27,011 bases of DNA from Candidatus Colwellbacteria bacterium RIFCSPLOWO2_12_FULL_43_11 (lineage in GTDB: Bacteria; Patescibacteriota; Minisyncoccia; UBA6257; Colwellbacteraceae). Positions 8,075-16,608 of the stretch are shown one piece after another. The number at the start of each line of letters is the position of its first letter. Position 1 is the first letter of the stretch. The translations under genes were made by a program, and so were the position numbers. The notes under the pieces were generated by a model. It did not search any database. It saw nothing but the letters and a program-made list of their open reading frames with translations, and was not told the DNA's origin. Location: NCBI GenBank assembly GCA_001817805.1, contig MHJB01000011.1:1-27011 (forward strand). The letters run 5' to 3'.

Positions 8075-9481
8075 ATGGAAAACGAAAAGTATAAAACTAC
8101 CATAGGACTGGAAATCCATGCGGAGCTTAAAACTAAGTCCAAAATGTTCTGTGATTGTAAGAACGACCCGGATAAGAAGAGTCCGAACGTTAATGTTTGC
8201 CCGGTTTGCTTGGCTCATCCCGGAGTATTGCCCACTATAAATAGGCAAGCTGTGGAGTTTGTTGTTAAGCTGGGTTTGGCCTTGGGTGGAAAAATCCCCG
8301 AACACTCCAAATTTGATAGGAAAAGTTATTTCTATCCAGACTTACCGAAGGGTTATCAAATCTCTCAATATGATGAACCGCTCGTTTCCGGCGGCATACT
8401 AAACGGTGTGCATTTAACCCGTATTCACCTGGAAGAGGATACTGGCCGTCTTCAGCATGGTTCTAAAAACAGTTCTTTGGTTGATTTTAACCGCGCTGGC
8501 GTTCCTCTTATGGAGCTGGTTACCGAACCCGATATTAAATCAGCCGATGAAGCTCTGGCCTTCGCTAAAGAGCTTCAATTAACTCTAAGATACCTTGGCA
8601 TATCGGACGCTGATATGGAAAAGGGGCAGATGAGAGTTGAGGCCAATGTTTCTGTTTCTAAGGGCTCCGAATTGGGTACGAAAGTTGAGGTAAAAAATCT
8701 GAATTCCTTCCAATCTGTTAAAGGCGCAATTGAGTACGAAGTTAAAAGACACATAGAAGCTTTAGAAAAAGGCGAAAAAATTGTGCAAGCCACAGCGGGC
8801 TGGGATACTGTTAAGGGGGTTACTTACATTCAGAGGATTAAAGAAAATGCCCATGATTATAGGTATATGCCCGAGCCTGACTTACCGCCCCTTGAGATAA
8901 CGGCAGATGTGTTGGAAAGACTTAAAAGAGATATCCCGGAGCTCCCCAGTGAGAAAAGGGTTAGATTTGTGAAGGAATATGGGTTAAGCGAGACCCAGGC
9001 TAATACTCTGTCATTCGATAGAGACATAGCCGAATTTTATGAAGAGACTATGTCGGAAAAGGAAAAGGCTTCGGCAGAACTTGTTTTTAATTATCTAACA
9101 AGCGATTTCTTGGGGCTGGTAAACGCGGCTCAAATAACTCCTAAAGAATCCAAAATCACACCGGCTAAGTTTGCCGACTTACTTGATTTAGTGGAGGAAG
9201 GGACGCTAAACAGCCGTAAAGCTAAGGATGTCTTAAAAGAAATGTGGGAGACTGGCTTGGACCCGCACGATATTAAAGATTCAGTTTCTCAGATTACCGA
9301 TACATCGGCTTTAAAAGAAACAGTAATTAAAATCATTGAAGCCAATCCCAAGGCCGTTGAAGACTATAAAAAAGGCAAAGGGAATTCTTTGCAATTTCTT
9401 ATTGGTAAAGCCATGGCCGAACTTAAGGGGAGGGGGAACCCCGAACTCTTGCGAAAGATTTTTGAGGAAAACTTAAACTGA
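8075..9481 (+). CDS. gatB: Asp-tRNA(Asn)/Glu-tRNA(Gln) amidotransferase subunit B
   Basis: Part of GatCAB, which converts misacylated Glu-tRNA-Gln (and Asp-tRNA-Asn) to the correct amide form; needed where GlnRS or AsnRS is absent. The 468-aa protein has the family opening TTIGLEIHAEL (8-18), a zinc-binding set of four cysteines (C26, C28, C42, C45), the block DRKSYFYPDLPKGYQISQYD, then GVPLMELVTEPD, ending in the helical and YqeY-type tRNA-binding tail (about residues 325-468). Length is normal. gatA and gatC are not in the window. Last gene of the gyrB-led run. Confidence 0.96.
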   Translation: MENEKYKTTIGLEIHAELKTKSKMFCDCKNDPDKKSPNVNVCPVCLAHPGVLPTINRQAVEFVVKLGLALGGKIPEHSKFDRKSYFYPDLPKGYQISQYDEPLVSGGILNGVHLTRIHLEEDTGRLQHGSKNSSLVDFNRAGVPLMELVTEPDIKSADEALAFAKELQLTLRYLGISDADMEKGQMRVEANVSVSKGSELGTKVEVKNLNSFQSVKGAIEYEVKRHIEALEKGEKIVQATAGWDTVKGVTYIQRIKENAHDYRYMPEPDLPPLEITADVLERLKRDIPELPSEKRVRFVKEYGLSETQANTLSFDRDIAEFYEETMSEKEKASAELVFNYLTSDFLGLVNAAQITPKESKITPAKFADLLDLVEEGTLNSRKAKDVLKEMWETGLDPHDIKDSVSQITDTSALKETVIKIIEANPKAVEDYKKGKGNSLQFLIGKAMAELKGRGNPELLRKIFEENLN

Positions 9482-9494
9482 TTTAGTTATAAGG

Positions 9495-9523
9495 TTTTCA
9501 CTCTGTAAATTTTGTGATATAAA
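9495..9523 (+). promoter_or_regulatory. promoter of the DUF6941-like gene, probably leaderless
   Basis: TTTTCA (9495-9500), a 17-nt spacer and TATAAA (9518-9523) with an extended -10 TG at 9515-9516. The predicted start is at about 9530, the A of the ATG. Confidence 0.5.
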
Positions 9524-9529
9524 TCAAAC

Positions 9530-9910
9530 ATGAAAGTAATTCTAAAAACAATTGCAGAAAAAGCCTTCTATAGCGAAGGAAGTAGAAACTTAAATATAAT
9601 AGGGATTTTTGAGAATGTGTTAGCCAGTAACTTCCCAGCTACGCATCCCATGATGTCTATTGTTTTCACTATTGAAGCCGAACCGGGGAATTACACTGGT
9701 TTTGTCGATATAACAGACAAGGATGGCAAAAAAATCGTTGATACTAGCTCAAAGCCACAAATTTTGAATATAGGCATTAATGGAAGAAGTAATTTAATTG
9801 TAAATGTAGTAGGAGCAACATTCCCACATAAAGGAGTATATTCTGCCAATTTACGTATAGGCAATTTAGTTGAGAGTATTACTTTCAACGTCATGCCTCC
9901 TAACGAATAA
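9530..9910 (+). CDS. DUF6941-like small beta-rich protein of unknown function
   Basis: 126 aa, no signal peptide or membrane segment. The layout resembles DUF6941: an opening strand, then LNIIGIFENVLASNFPATHPM (about residues 21-41), an acidic DITDKDGKKI turn, and a final GVYSANLRIGNLVESITFNV pair of strands. The alternation of strands suggests an immunoglobulin-like beta sandwich. No catalytic residues stand out and the role is unknown. It has its own promoter and is flanked by gatB (48 nt upstream); it converges on miaA, overlapping that gene's 3' end by 45 nt. It is visibly more A/T-rich than its neighbours, which could mean later acquisition. Confidence 0.75.
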   Translation: MKVILKTIAEKAFYSEGSRNLNIIGIFENVLASNFPATHPMMSIVFTIEAEPGNYTGFVDITDKDGKKIVDTSSKPQILNIGINGRSNLIVNVVGATFPHKGVYSANLRIGNLVESITFNVMPPNE

Positions 9911-10795
9911 CTTTACCAAGCTTTTAGCTTTTTCTGGAGAATTTATCCAAATAGTATTTTTATCTCTCCTGAACCAAGTCATTTGGCGCTTAGCATAGTG
10001 CCAGTTCTCTTTTTCTATTGTTGATATCGCATCCTCTTTAGTCACCAGTCCTCTTAAATACCGGCTTATATAACGATATTCCAGACCGAAGTTGTCCAGT
10101 TTATTCCAACTCAAACCTTGTCGGTGGAGCTTTTCAACTTCTTTTATCAGGCCCTCTTTAAGGCGTTTTCCCAGTCGTATCTTTATTTTCTCTTTAAGAA
10201 CTTTATCTTGAACCTTAATGCCGATTTTTAAAAATTCATATAGCGATTCTTTTTTGTTGAATAATTCCGTTTTAGGAACCGGCGCGCCCGTGGTAATAAC
10301 AATTTCCAAGGCTCTCACAAGGCGAACTTTATTATGACGGTCAATATTTTTAGCCCTCTCCGGGTCTAAGCCGGAAAGCATTTTAAATAACTCTATTCCG
10401 GATTTTCTATTTAATCTATCTCTTAAAGATTTATTAGCCGCAACTTTGGGCATATGCCAATCGTAAAGAAGGGAGTCAATATAAAACCCCGTTCCACCAC
10501 AGATAATGGGCAGCCTTTTTCTTTTTAGAATATCCGCAATCGCTTTCTCAGCAAGTTTCTTGTATTTAACAACGGTAAATGTTGATTTGGGGGAAGCGAC
10601 ACCGAGCAAATGATGCCTCACTCCTTTCATCTCTTTCCTGGTAATCTTCCCACTGCCGATATCCATACCTTTATAAACTTGTCTGGAATCTGCCGAAACT
10701 ACTTCGCCTCTGAATCGCTTTGCAACCAAAACTGCCAAGTCGCTTTTGCCGCTTGAAGTAGGGCCTACAATAACAACTATTTTATTCCGCTTCAC
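9866..10795 (-). CDS. miaA: tRNA dimethylallyltransferase
   Basis: Adds the isopentenyl group to A37 of tRNAs reading UNN codons. The 309-aa protein has P-loop GPTSSGKSD (11-19), the substrate block SADSRQVYKGMDIGSGK (34-50), CGGTGFYIDSLL, and the C-terminal GLEYRYI and AKRQMTWFRRD motifs. The start is GTG at 10795, whose first base is the last base of the thrS stop (TAGTG), so it is translationally coupled to thrS. The 3' end overlaps the converging gene on the other strand by 45 nt. A likely target in this window is tRNA-Tyr (A37 after anticodon GTA). Confidence 0.96.
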   Translation of the reverse strand: MKRNKIVVIVGPTSSGKSDLAVLVAKRFRGEVVSADSRQVYKGMDIGSGKITRKEMKGVRHHLLGVASPKSTFTVVKYKKLAEKAIADILKRKRLPIICGGTGFYIDSLLYDWHMPKVAANKSLRDRLNRKSGIELFKMLSGLDPERAKNIDRHNKVRLVRALEIVITTGAPVPKTELFNKKESLYEFLKIGIKVQDKVLKEKIKIRLGKRLKEGLIKEVEKLHRQGLSWNKLDNFGLEYRYISRYLRGLVTKEDAISTIEKENWHYAKRQMTWFRRDKNTIWINSPEKAKSLVKLFVRRHDVESNTLN

Positions 10796-12579
10796 TAAGG
10801 GAGAAACTTATTGGTCTCTTGTTTTATGTTTTCTATAAAATCGGCGATAGTGTGCTCGCCTCCGCTACCTTGTCCGCGTATTCTTAAGCTTAGTGTGCCT
10901 TTCTTGATTTCTTCGTCACCCACAACTGCGATATAGGGGATTCTTTGCATTTCCGCTTCCCGGATTCTTTTGCCCAATGTTTCGTTGCTTGGGGATACTT
11001 CGGAACGTATGCCAGAGTTAATAAGTTTTCTGTTCAGTTCTTCGGCGTAATCGGCGTGCTTATCGCTAACCGCCAGAATTTTAACTTGTACCGGAGCAAG
11101 CCACAAAGGCAAGTTACCCGATGTCTTTTCTATAAGAAATGCGAAGAAGCGGTCGAAAGAACCAAGGATAGCGCGATGCACAATTATCACGGGTTTTTCT
11201 TTATTCTCTTTATCGATATAAGTCAGGTTAAATTTTGCGGCTGAATAGTAATCAACCTGAACCGTGGCAATGCTGTCTTCTTTGCCGTAAATATCTTTTA
11301 TCTGAATATCGATTTTCGGTCCGTAGAATGTCGCTTCTCCTGGCGCTTCCACAAATTTATGCCCGGTTTCTTTCAGGGCTTTCTTTAATACTGCCGAGCC
11401 CTTATCCCACATTGCCTTATTCTTAACGTCGCCGAATTTTTCTTTATTCTTGAAATCGGGGAGCGAGAGCCTGTACCAGTAATCCGATATTCCCATATCC
11501 TCATAAACCTTTTTATGAAGATTTAACACGCCAACTATTTCACTTTCCAATCTTTCTTCATCGGTATAAATGTGAGCATCGTTTTGGGTGAATGCCCGGA
11601 CTCTGATTAAGCCGGTTAAAGTTCCGGAACGTTCATAGCGGTAAACAGTGCCAAATTCGGCGATTCTCAAAGGTAGTTCGCGGTAACTCCGTTTGGAATA
11701 CTTATAAATACTATGATGATGGGGACAGTTCATTGGTTTCAGATAGTATTTAACACCCTCAATCTCAATTGGGGCGTACATATCGTCTTTATAGTGAGCC
11801 AAGTGCCCGGAGGTCTTATAAAGGTCTTCTTTGGCCAAGTGCGGCGTGAGAACATGTTTGTAGCCGGCCCGCCTCTCTAATTCGTACATATAGTCTTCCA
11901 GAACTTTTCTGGTGGTATAGGCATTAGGCAGCCACAGGGGGAGTCCGCGGCCGATATTCTCATCCACCATAAACAGCTGGAGCTTATCGGCCAGGTTTCT
12001 GTGGTCGCTAGTTTCCGCTTTAGCGAGCATCTCGGCGTAATCTTTTAGTTCTTTCTCGGTTTCAAAGGCCAGCCCGTATATTCTCTGGAGTTGCTCGTTT
12101 TTCTCGTCGCCTCTCCAGTAGGCGCCGGCAATTTTATTTAACTTGAAACTATCGGCGTTTATTTCGGAAGTATTTTTAACGTGTCCGCCGCGGCACAAGT
12201 CTAAAAAATAAACTTCCCCGGTTTTTTTGTCATACGTTTTATAAACAGTGAGAGATTTTTTCTCTTTAACGAATTCTTTTATCAAATCCAGTTTGAAGGG
12301 CTGGTCCTTAAATATTTTTTTGGCTTCTCCGGGAGTAACTTTTTTGCCGGAGAATTCCAGCTTGGCCTTGGCCAAACTCTTCATAGTTGTCTCCAATTCT
12401 TTTAAATCATCGGGAGTCAAGCTTTTGGGAAGCAGGAAGTCGTAATAGAACCCGTTTTCTATGGTGGGGCCTATGCCTAATTTGGCCTTAGGGAACTTTT
12501 TTATAACTGCCGCAGCTAATAGATGCGCCAGTGAGTGGCGTATGCCTTCTAGAGGGCTAATTTTTTGGCTTCGTTGCAT
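10795..12579 (-). CDS. thrS: threonyl-tRNA synthetase without the N-terminal TGS domain
   Basis: Charges tRNA-Thr and edits Ser-tRNA-Thr. It has 594 aa against about 640: the roughly 60-residue TGS domain is missing and the protein begins almost at the editing domain, with H15 and H19 of RHSLAH and C129/H133 of CRGGH. The class II core shows MNCPHH (zinc ligand C285), RYERSGTLTGL, DAHIY (zinc ligand H336) and IVHRAILGS (zinc ligand H468), then the anticodon-binding domain (about 500-594). The only usable ATG is at 12579, inside the 3' end of dnaE (31-nt overlap), so loss of TGS cannot be a wrong start call: dnaE occupies the space upstream. Confidence 0.96.
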   Translation of the reverse strand: MQRSQKISPLEGIRHSLAHLLAAAVIKKFPKAKLGIGPTIENGFYYDFLLPKSLTPDDLKELETTMKSLAKAKLEFSGKKVTPGEAKKIFKDQPFKLDLIKEFVKEKKSLTVYKTYDKKTGEVYFLDLCRGGHVKNTSEINADSFKLNKIAGAYWRGDEKNEQLQRIYGLAFETEKELKDYAEMLAKAETSDHRNLADKLQLFMVDENIGRGLPLWLPNAYTTRKVLEDYMYELERRAGYKHVLTPHLAKEDLYKTSGHLAHYKDDMYAPIEIEGVKYYLKPMNCPHHHSIYKYSKRSYRELPLRIAEFGTVYRYERSGTLTGLIRVRAFTQNDAHIYTDEERLESEIVGVLNLHKKVYEDMGISDYWYRLSLPDFKNKEKFGDVKNKAMWDKGSAVLKKALKETGHKFVEAPGEATFYGPKIDIQIKDIYGKEDSIATVQVDYYSAAKFNLTYIDKENKEKPVIIVHRAILGSFDRFFAFLIEKTSGNLPLWLAPVQVKILAVSDKHADYAEELNRKLINSGIRSEVSPSNETLGKRIREAEMQRIPYIAVVGDEEIKKGTLSLRIRGQGSGGEHTIADFIENIKQETNKFLP

Positions 12580-15500
12580 ATAATCTTGGCCTCGCCGTTC
12601 TTGCTCGAGATGCGTCCGGTAACTTGCACCGCGTTGCCTTCCTGCCAGACGCTTTCATCTTTTTCCAAAACATCACTGAAGACGAGAACTTCTATATTAT
12701 CGTTTAAATCCTCGATTTTCGCAAAAACCATGGGGCTGCCTTTTTTCGTGGCCATGCGTTGAATTTTAACTATAAGCCCACAGGTGGTTATGTTTTTGCC
12801 TTCATTATTCGGGTCGTGAGCCAGCTTTATCAGAGGCAACTTTCTAACGCTCTTTTCATTCTTTTCAAAAAAATCTTTCAAGGGGTGTTCGGTGATATAA
12901 AGGCCCAGCAATTCTTTCTCCCAGGACAACCTCTCCATTTTTGAAGCGGGCTCAGTCTCGCGCAGTTTTATTTCAATCGGTCCTAAGGCTCCAAAAAGGT
13001 TTGATTGGGAACTCTCGTTCTGTCTCTTGATGCCGTTACCGATTTTTAATATATCATCCAGGCTTTTCAGAGCCGCCATTCTTTCTATGCCCAAGGAATC
13101 TGCCGCGCCACTTTTAATCAGGGCCTCCAAAGATTTTTTATTAAGGTCACGGTCTTTAATCCTGCCCACGAAGTCGGATATATTCTGATATGGTCCGCCT
13201 CTCATCCTTTCGTTTACCAGGACCTCGGTAATATGAGCCCCGATGTTTTTAATAGCCAAAATTCCAAATCTAACGTTTTGTTCTTCCGGCACGAATTCAC
13301 CGACACTTTTATTAACATCCGGTGGCAGCACTTCTATGTTCATTTTCTTGGCCTCATTCACCAAGAAAGAAATACGCTCCACATCCCCCTGGGCATTGTT
13401 TAAAAGCGCGGTCATAAACTCCACCGGATATTTACTCTTTAAGTAGGCAGTCTGATAACCAATTAAGGCATAACAGACCGCGTGTGAACGGTTAAAGCCG
13501 TATCTGGCAAATGGTGGAAAAAGTTCCCAAATAGCTTCCGCCGTCTTATTTTGGATGCCATTTTTAATCATGCCGCTTATGACTTTCTCTTTCTGAGCGT
13601 CCAGTAAGGACTTAATCTTTTTACCTATGGCTCTGCGCATGGTATCGGCCTCTGCCAAACTAAAGCCGGCAAGTTCTCTCGTTATACTCATCATTTGCTC
13701 TTGATAAACGCCTACGCCATAAGTGGTCTTTAATATCGATTCAAGTTTAGGGTGAAGATAGGTGACTTTTTCTTTGCCGAACTTTCTGTTTATAAAAGAG
13801 GGGATAAGTTCCATGGGCCCGGGCCTAAAGAGGGCAACCAAGGCAATAAGATCTTCCAGTTCGGTTGGTTTCAAATCTTTCATATATCTCCTCATGCCGG
13901 CTGATTCAAACTGGAAGACTCCCGTGGTGTCCGCCGCCTGGAGCATCTTAAAAGTTCCCTCATCATCCAATGGAATGTCGGCTATCTTTATTTCTATATC
14001 TCTTGTTTCTCTGATTAGTCTCAAGGTTTCTTCAATAATAGTTAGGTTGCGTAAACCCAAGAGGTCTATTTTTAAAAGTCCCAGGTCTTCCACGCTATGC
14101 ATCTCAAGTTGTGTGATAACCGCGGTCTCGTCCTGTGGCGATCTTTGGAGCGCCATGTATTCAACGAGTGGCTCTGGGGAGATAACAACGCCGCAAGCAT
14201 GGACTGAAGCGTGCCTTACCACTCCTTCCAGTTTTATGGCTGTGTCCAGTAATCTTTTGGCATCAGGATTGCTCTCGTATTTTTTCTTTAAATCTTCAAC
14301 CTCCTCAATGTCGGTTGGTAAGTTGGCTCCCTTGTCGGTTGAGACATGAAAAGGAATGAGCTTGGCGATTTCATCGCAGAAAGGATAGGACAATCCCATA
14401 GCGCGGCCGGCGTCTCTCACCGCGGCTCTCGCGGCCATAGTTCCAAAGGTTATTATTTGGGCCACCCTATCTTCGCCGTAAGTGTCTTTGATATAACCCA
14501 AGACCTCATCTCTTCTGTGGTCGGCAAAGTCGATATCAATATCAGGCATAGAGATTCTCTCGGGGTTTAGGAACCTCTCAAAAAGCAGGTTATAAGCGAT
14601 AGGGTCGACATCGGTTATGCCCAGAACATAGGAAATAAGACTTCCGGCAGCCGAACCTCTGCCGGGGCCTACTACTATCCCGTGATTTTTGGCCCAGTTA
14701 ACAAAATCTTGAACGATTAAAAAGTAATTGGCAAAGCCGGTTTTTTCTATTACTCCCAATTCGTATTCGACCCTTTCTCTCACTTCTTTACTCGGGTTTT
14801 CGTATCTTTTGGTTAACCTCTCTTCGATTAATTTTTTAAGATAAATATTCGAGTTAGTGCCATCGGGCGCCTCGTATCTGGGTAGAAGCGTCTGATTCAA
14901 TTTAAATTCGAAATTACACTTTTCGGCTATCTCCAAAGTACTCGCTATCGCTTCCGGCAGATGTTTAAAATCATTTATCATATCTTCCGGACTTTTTAGC
15001 GAAGCATCAAAGTCATGGAAGGTAAATCTGTCTTCATCGTCCAGTCGGCCGTTCGTTTGCACCGCCAAAAGAACTTCGTGTGTCGGTTTGTCCTCGGGCA
15101 AAATATAATGCGAATCTTGCGTTGCCACGAGTTTAATATTCAGCTTCTTGGCTAGGTTAATTAATTTTTCGTGTAATTCCGGCGAATGAGGTTGAATTTC
15201 TATGTAATAGTCATCGGCAAATAGATTTTTGTAGTAAAGTGCCGCAGCTTCCGCCTCGACAGTGTGTCCATCTCTTAAAAGTTTGGATATCTCTCCGGAG
15301 AAACATCCGGAAAGGCAAACAAGCCCTTCTTTGTGCTTTTCCAATAGTTCTTTATCTATTCTCGGCTTATAGTAAAAGCCCTCAAGGTGCGATGCCGTTA
15401 CCAGATGATTCAGGTTTTTATAGCCAATTTCATTTTTAGCCAGAAGTATTAAGTGATATCTCGTATTATCTACCTTTGGCGTTTTGGAAAGCCTAGAACC

Positions 15501-15716
15501 CTTAGCCACATAAGTTTCTACTCCGATAATTGATTTTATCCCCGCATCTTTGGCTTTCTTATAGAACTCAACGGCCCCGTACATGTTACCGTGGTCAGTT
15601 AAAGCCAGGGTATCCATCCCGAGCTCCTTGGTTTTATTAACCAGGGCATCGATTTTAGAAAGGCCATCAAGGAGAGAGTAGTGGCTGTGGGTATGGAGAT
15701 GAACAAATTTAGGCAT
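12549..15716 (-). CDS. dnaE: DNA polymerase III alpha subunit (DnaE1 type)
   Basis: Replicative polymerase, 1055 aa. The N-terminal PHP domain keeps its metal-binding pattern: HLHTH (H6-H10), D17, LTDHGN, GVETYV, a CLSGC cysteine and QDSHY. The palm aspartates are D392 and D394 in PDIDIDF, with the third at about D551 in KIDLLGLRNL. The fingers and HhH region follow (YGVGVYQEQMM, ADTMRRAIGKK). An OB fold of about 100 residues ends the protein; the E. coli tau-binding tail is missing. The ATG at 15716 is chosen over an in-frame TTG at 15740 because the conserved FVHLHTH begins three residues after it and the -10 box overlaps the longer option. Distal genes thrS and miaA follow on the same strand. 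Confidence 0.96.
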   Translation of the reverse strand: MPKFVHLHTHSHYSLLDGLSKIDALVNKTKELGMDTLALTDHGNMYGAVEFYKKAKDAGIKSIIGVETYVAKGSRLSKTPKVDNTRYHLILLAKNEIGYKNLNHLVTASHLEGFYYKPRIDKELLEKHKEGLVCLSGCFSGEISKLLRDGHTVEAEAAALYYKNLFADDYYIEIQPHSPELHEKLINLAKKLNIKLVATQDSHYILPEDKPTHEVLLAVQTNGRLDDEDRFTFHDFDASLKSPEDMINDFKHLPEAIASTLEIAEKCNFEFKLNQTLLPRYEAPDGTNSNIYLKKLIEERLTKRYENPSKEVRERVEYELGVIEKTGFANYFLIVQDFVNWAKNHGIVVGPGRGSAAGSLISYVLGITDVDPIAYNLLFERFLNPERISMPDIDIDFADHRRDEVLGYIKDTYGEDRVAQIITFGTMAARAAVRDAGRAMGLSYPFCDEIAKLIPFHVSTDKGANLPTDIEEVEDLKKKYESNPDAKRLLDTAIKLEGVVRHASVHACGVVISPEPLVEYMALQRSPQDETAVITQLEMHSVEDLGLLKIDLLGLRNLTIIEETLRLIRETRDIEIKIADIPLDDEGTFKMLQAADTTGVFQFESAGMRRYMKDLKPTELEDLIALVALFRPGPMELIPSFINRKFGKEKVTYLHPKLESILKTTYGVGVYQEQMMSITRELAGFSLAEADTMRRAIGKKIKSLLDAQKEKVISGMIKNGIQNKTAEAIWELFPPFARYGFNRSHAVCYALIGYQTAYLKSKYPVEFMTALLNNAQGDVERISFLVNEAKKMNIEVLPPDVNKSVGEFVPEEQNVRFGILAIKNIGAHITEVLVNERMRGGPYQNISDFVGRIKDRDLNKKSLEALIKSGAADSLGIERMAALKSLDDILKIGNGIKRQNESSQSNLFGALGPIEIKLRETEPASKMERLSWEKELLGLYITEHPLKDFFEKNEKSVRKLPLIKLAHDPNNEGKNITTCGLIVKIQRMATKKGSPMVFAKIEDLNDNIEVLVFSDVLEKDESVWQEGNAVQVTGRISSKNGEAKIICNEAKKLAL

Positions 15717-15728
15717 GAATCTGAGGAC

Positions 15729-15757
15729 ATTATAAGACAAACCTTTTGGATTGAAAA
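15729..15757 (-). promoter_or_regulatory. dnaE-thrS-miaA promoter, probably leaderless
   Basis: On the minus strand TTTTCA (plus positions 15752-15757), a 17-nt spacer and a perfect TATAAT (15729-15734). The predicted start is near 15722, six bases before the ATG. Confidence 0.55.
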
Positions 15758-15780
15758 CAAAAATTAGAAAATCATATACT
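15751..15780 (+). promoter_or_regulatory. rnhB promoter, probably leaderless
   Basis: TTGAAA (15751-15756), an 18-nt spacer and TATACT (15775-15780). The predicted start falls at about 15787, the A of the rnhB ATG. The -35 coincides with that of the opposing dnaE promoter. Confidence 0.55.
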
Positions 15781-15786
15781 TACCTC

Positions 15787-16374
15787 ATGTATTTAATAGG
15801 CGTTGACGAAGTAGGCAGGGGTGCTCTAGCCGGTCCGGTTGTGGTTGGGGCCGTCGCTGTAGTTACCGGTAAGAGGTTTTCTGATTTGAGAGATTCCAAA
15901 AAATTGACTCCGGGGGCGCGAAAAGGCTGGTTGGCTTATATTAAAAATAGGCCAGAAATTATCTACGCCGTAGGCCGTGTTTATCCCAAGAAGATTGATA
16001 AGGTTAATATTTCCAAAGCTGCTAACTTGGCCGCGACTCATGCCTGCCTCCGCTTATTTACTCGTTTGGGCAGAGGCGAAGAATTTAAAGTTTATTTAGA
16101 CGGAGGTTTATATTTAGACGAGAGACTAATCATTAGCCGAGGATTTATTTGTAAGACCAAGACTATTATAAAAGGAGACGAAAAGGTGAACGCGATTAAA
16201 CTGGCTTCAATCGTTGCCAAGGTTACTCGCGATAGATACATGGTTAAGCTAAGTAACACTTACCCTAAATACGGTTTTGCTCTCCATAAAGGTTATGGCA
16301 CTTCCCATCACCTTAAGGCCATAAAAAAGCACGGGTCTTCCGTGGTCCATAGGCGCAGTTTTAAAATTAAATAA
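15787..16374 (+). CDS. rnhB: ribonuclease HII
   Basis: Cleaves the RNA strand of RNA-DNA hybrids and single ribonucleotides in DNA. The 195-aa protein has GVDEVGRGALAGPV at the N-terminus (catalytic D7, E8), DSKKLTP, YLDGG (third Asp), DEKVNAIKLASIVAKVTRD, and a C-terminal HKGYGTSHHLKAIKKHG. A TTG 36 nt upstream is in frame, but that segment is the promoter; the ATG places the catalytic motif at the family's usual distance. It is divergent from dnaE across a short shared promoter region. It reads as a single-gene unit, with rpmF having its own promoter 25 nt after the stop. Confidence 0.95.
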   Translation: MYLIGVDEVGRGALAGPVVVGAVAVVTGKRFSDLRDSKKLTPGARKGWLAYIKNRPEIIYAVGRVYPKKIDKVNISKAANLAATHACLRLFTRLGRGEEFKVYLDGGLYLDERLIISRGFICKTKTIIKGDEKVNAIKLASIVAKVTRDRYMVKLSNTYPKYGFALHKGYGTSHHLKAIKKHGSSVVHRRSFKIK

Positions 16375-16398
16375 TTCTTGGGTTATTTTGAGAAGGCT

Positions 16399-16427
16399 TT
16401 GACTCTTTGGTGAAAGAAATATATATT
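16399..16427 (+). promoter_or_regulatory. rpmF-nusB-rnc-smc promoter, nearly leaderless
   Basis: TTGACT (16399-16404), a 17-nt spacer and TATATT (16422-16427). The predicted start is near 16434; the rpmF ATG is at 16438. Confidence 0.65.
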
Positions 16428-16437
16428 ATTAAGAAAT

Positions 16438-16605
16438 ATGGGTGGCGTACCGGTAAAACATCATAGTAAATCAAAAGTCGGCAGGCGGCGCAGTCATTTG
16501 GCCAGGAAGCCTATTAAACTTGCTGCTTGTCCGGAATGCAAATCTCCGATTTTGCCTCACAGGGCTTGTAAGAACTGTGGTTATTATCCGTCAAAGTCAA
16601 AATAA
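16438..16605 (+). CDS. rpmF: 50S ribosomal protein L32 (bL32)
   Basis: 55 aa. Starts MGGVPVKHHSKSKVGRRRSH, the basic N-terminus typical of L32 (VPKRKxSKSRxRxRRxH), followed by a zinc ribbon with C31, C34, C44 and C47 (CPEC...CKNC), then a short tail. It is a zinc-dependent (C+) form. The stop is 3 nt before the nusB start. No Shine-Dalgarno sequence is seen. Confidence 0.93.
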   Translation: MGGVPVKHHSKSKVGRRRSHLARKPIKLAACPECKSPILPHRACKNCGYYPSKSK

Positions 16606-16608
16606 AGA

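Noticed and set aside
13762..14349. 195-codon plus-strand frame inside dnaE
   Set aside because: Antisense to conserved polymerase motifs; low-complexity Ser-rich translation.
15717..15740. TTG start adding eight residues to dnaE
   Set aside because: The segment contains the perfect TATAAT -10 box, and the conserved PHP start follows the ATG at 15716.
15751..15786. TTG start adding 12 residues to rnhB
   Set aside because: The stretch is the promoter (TTGAAA and TATACT); the ATG at 15787 gives the normal RNase HII N-terminus.
16369..16388. AAATAA/TTATTT hairpin after rnhB as a terminator
   Set aside because: Only A/T pairs over 6 bp with a weak tail; too unstable to call.
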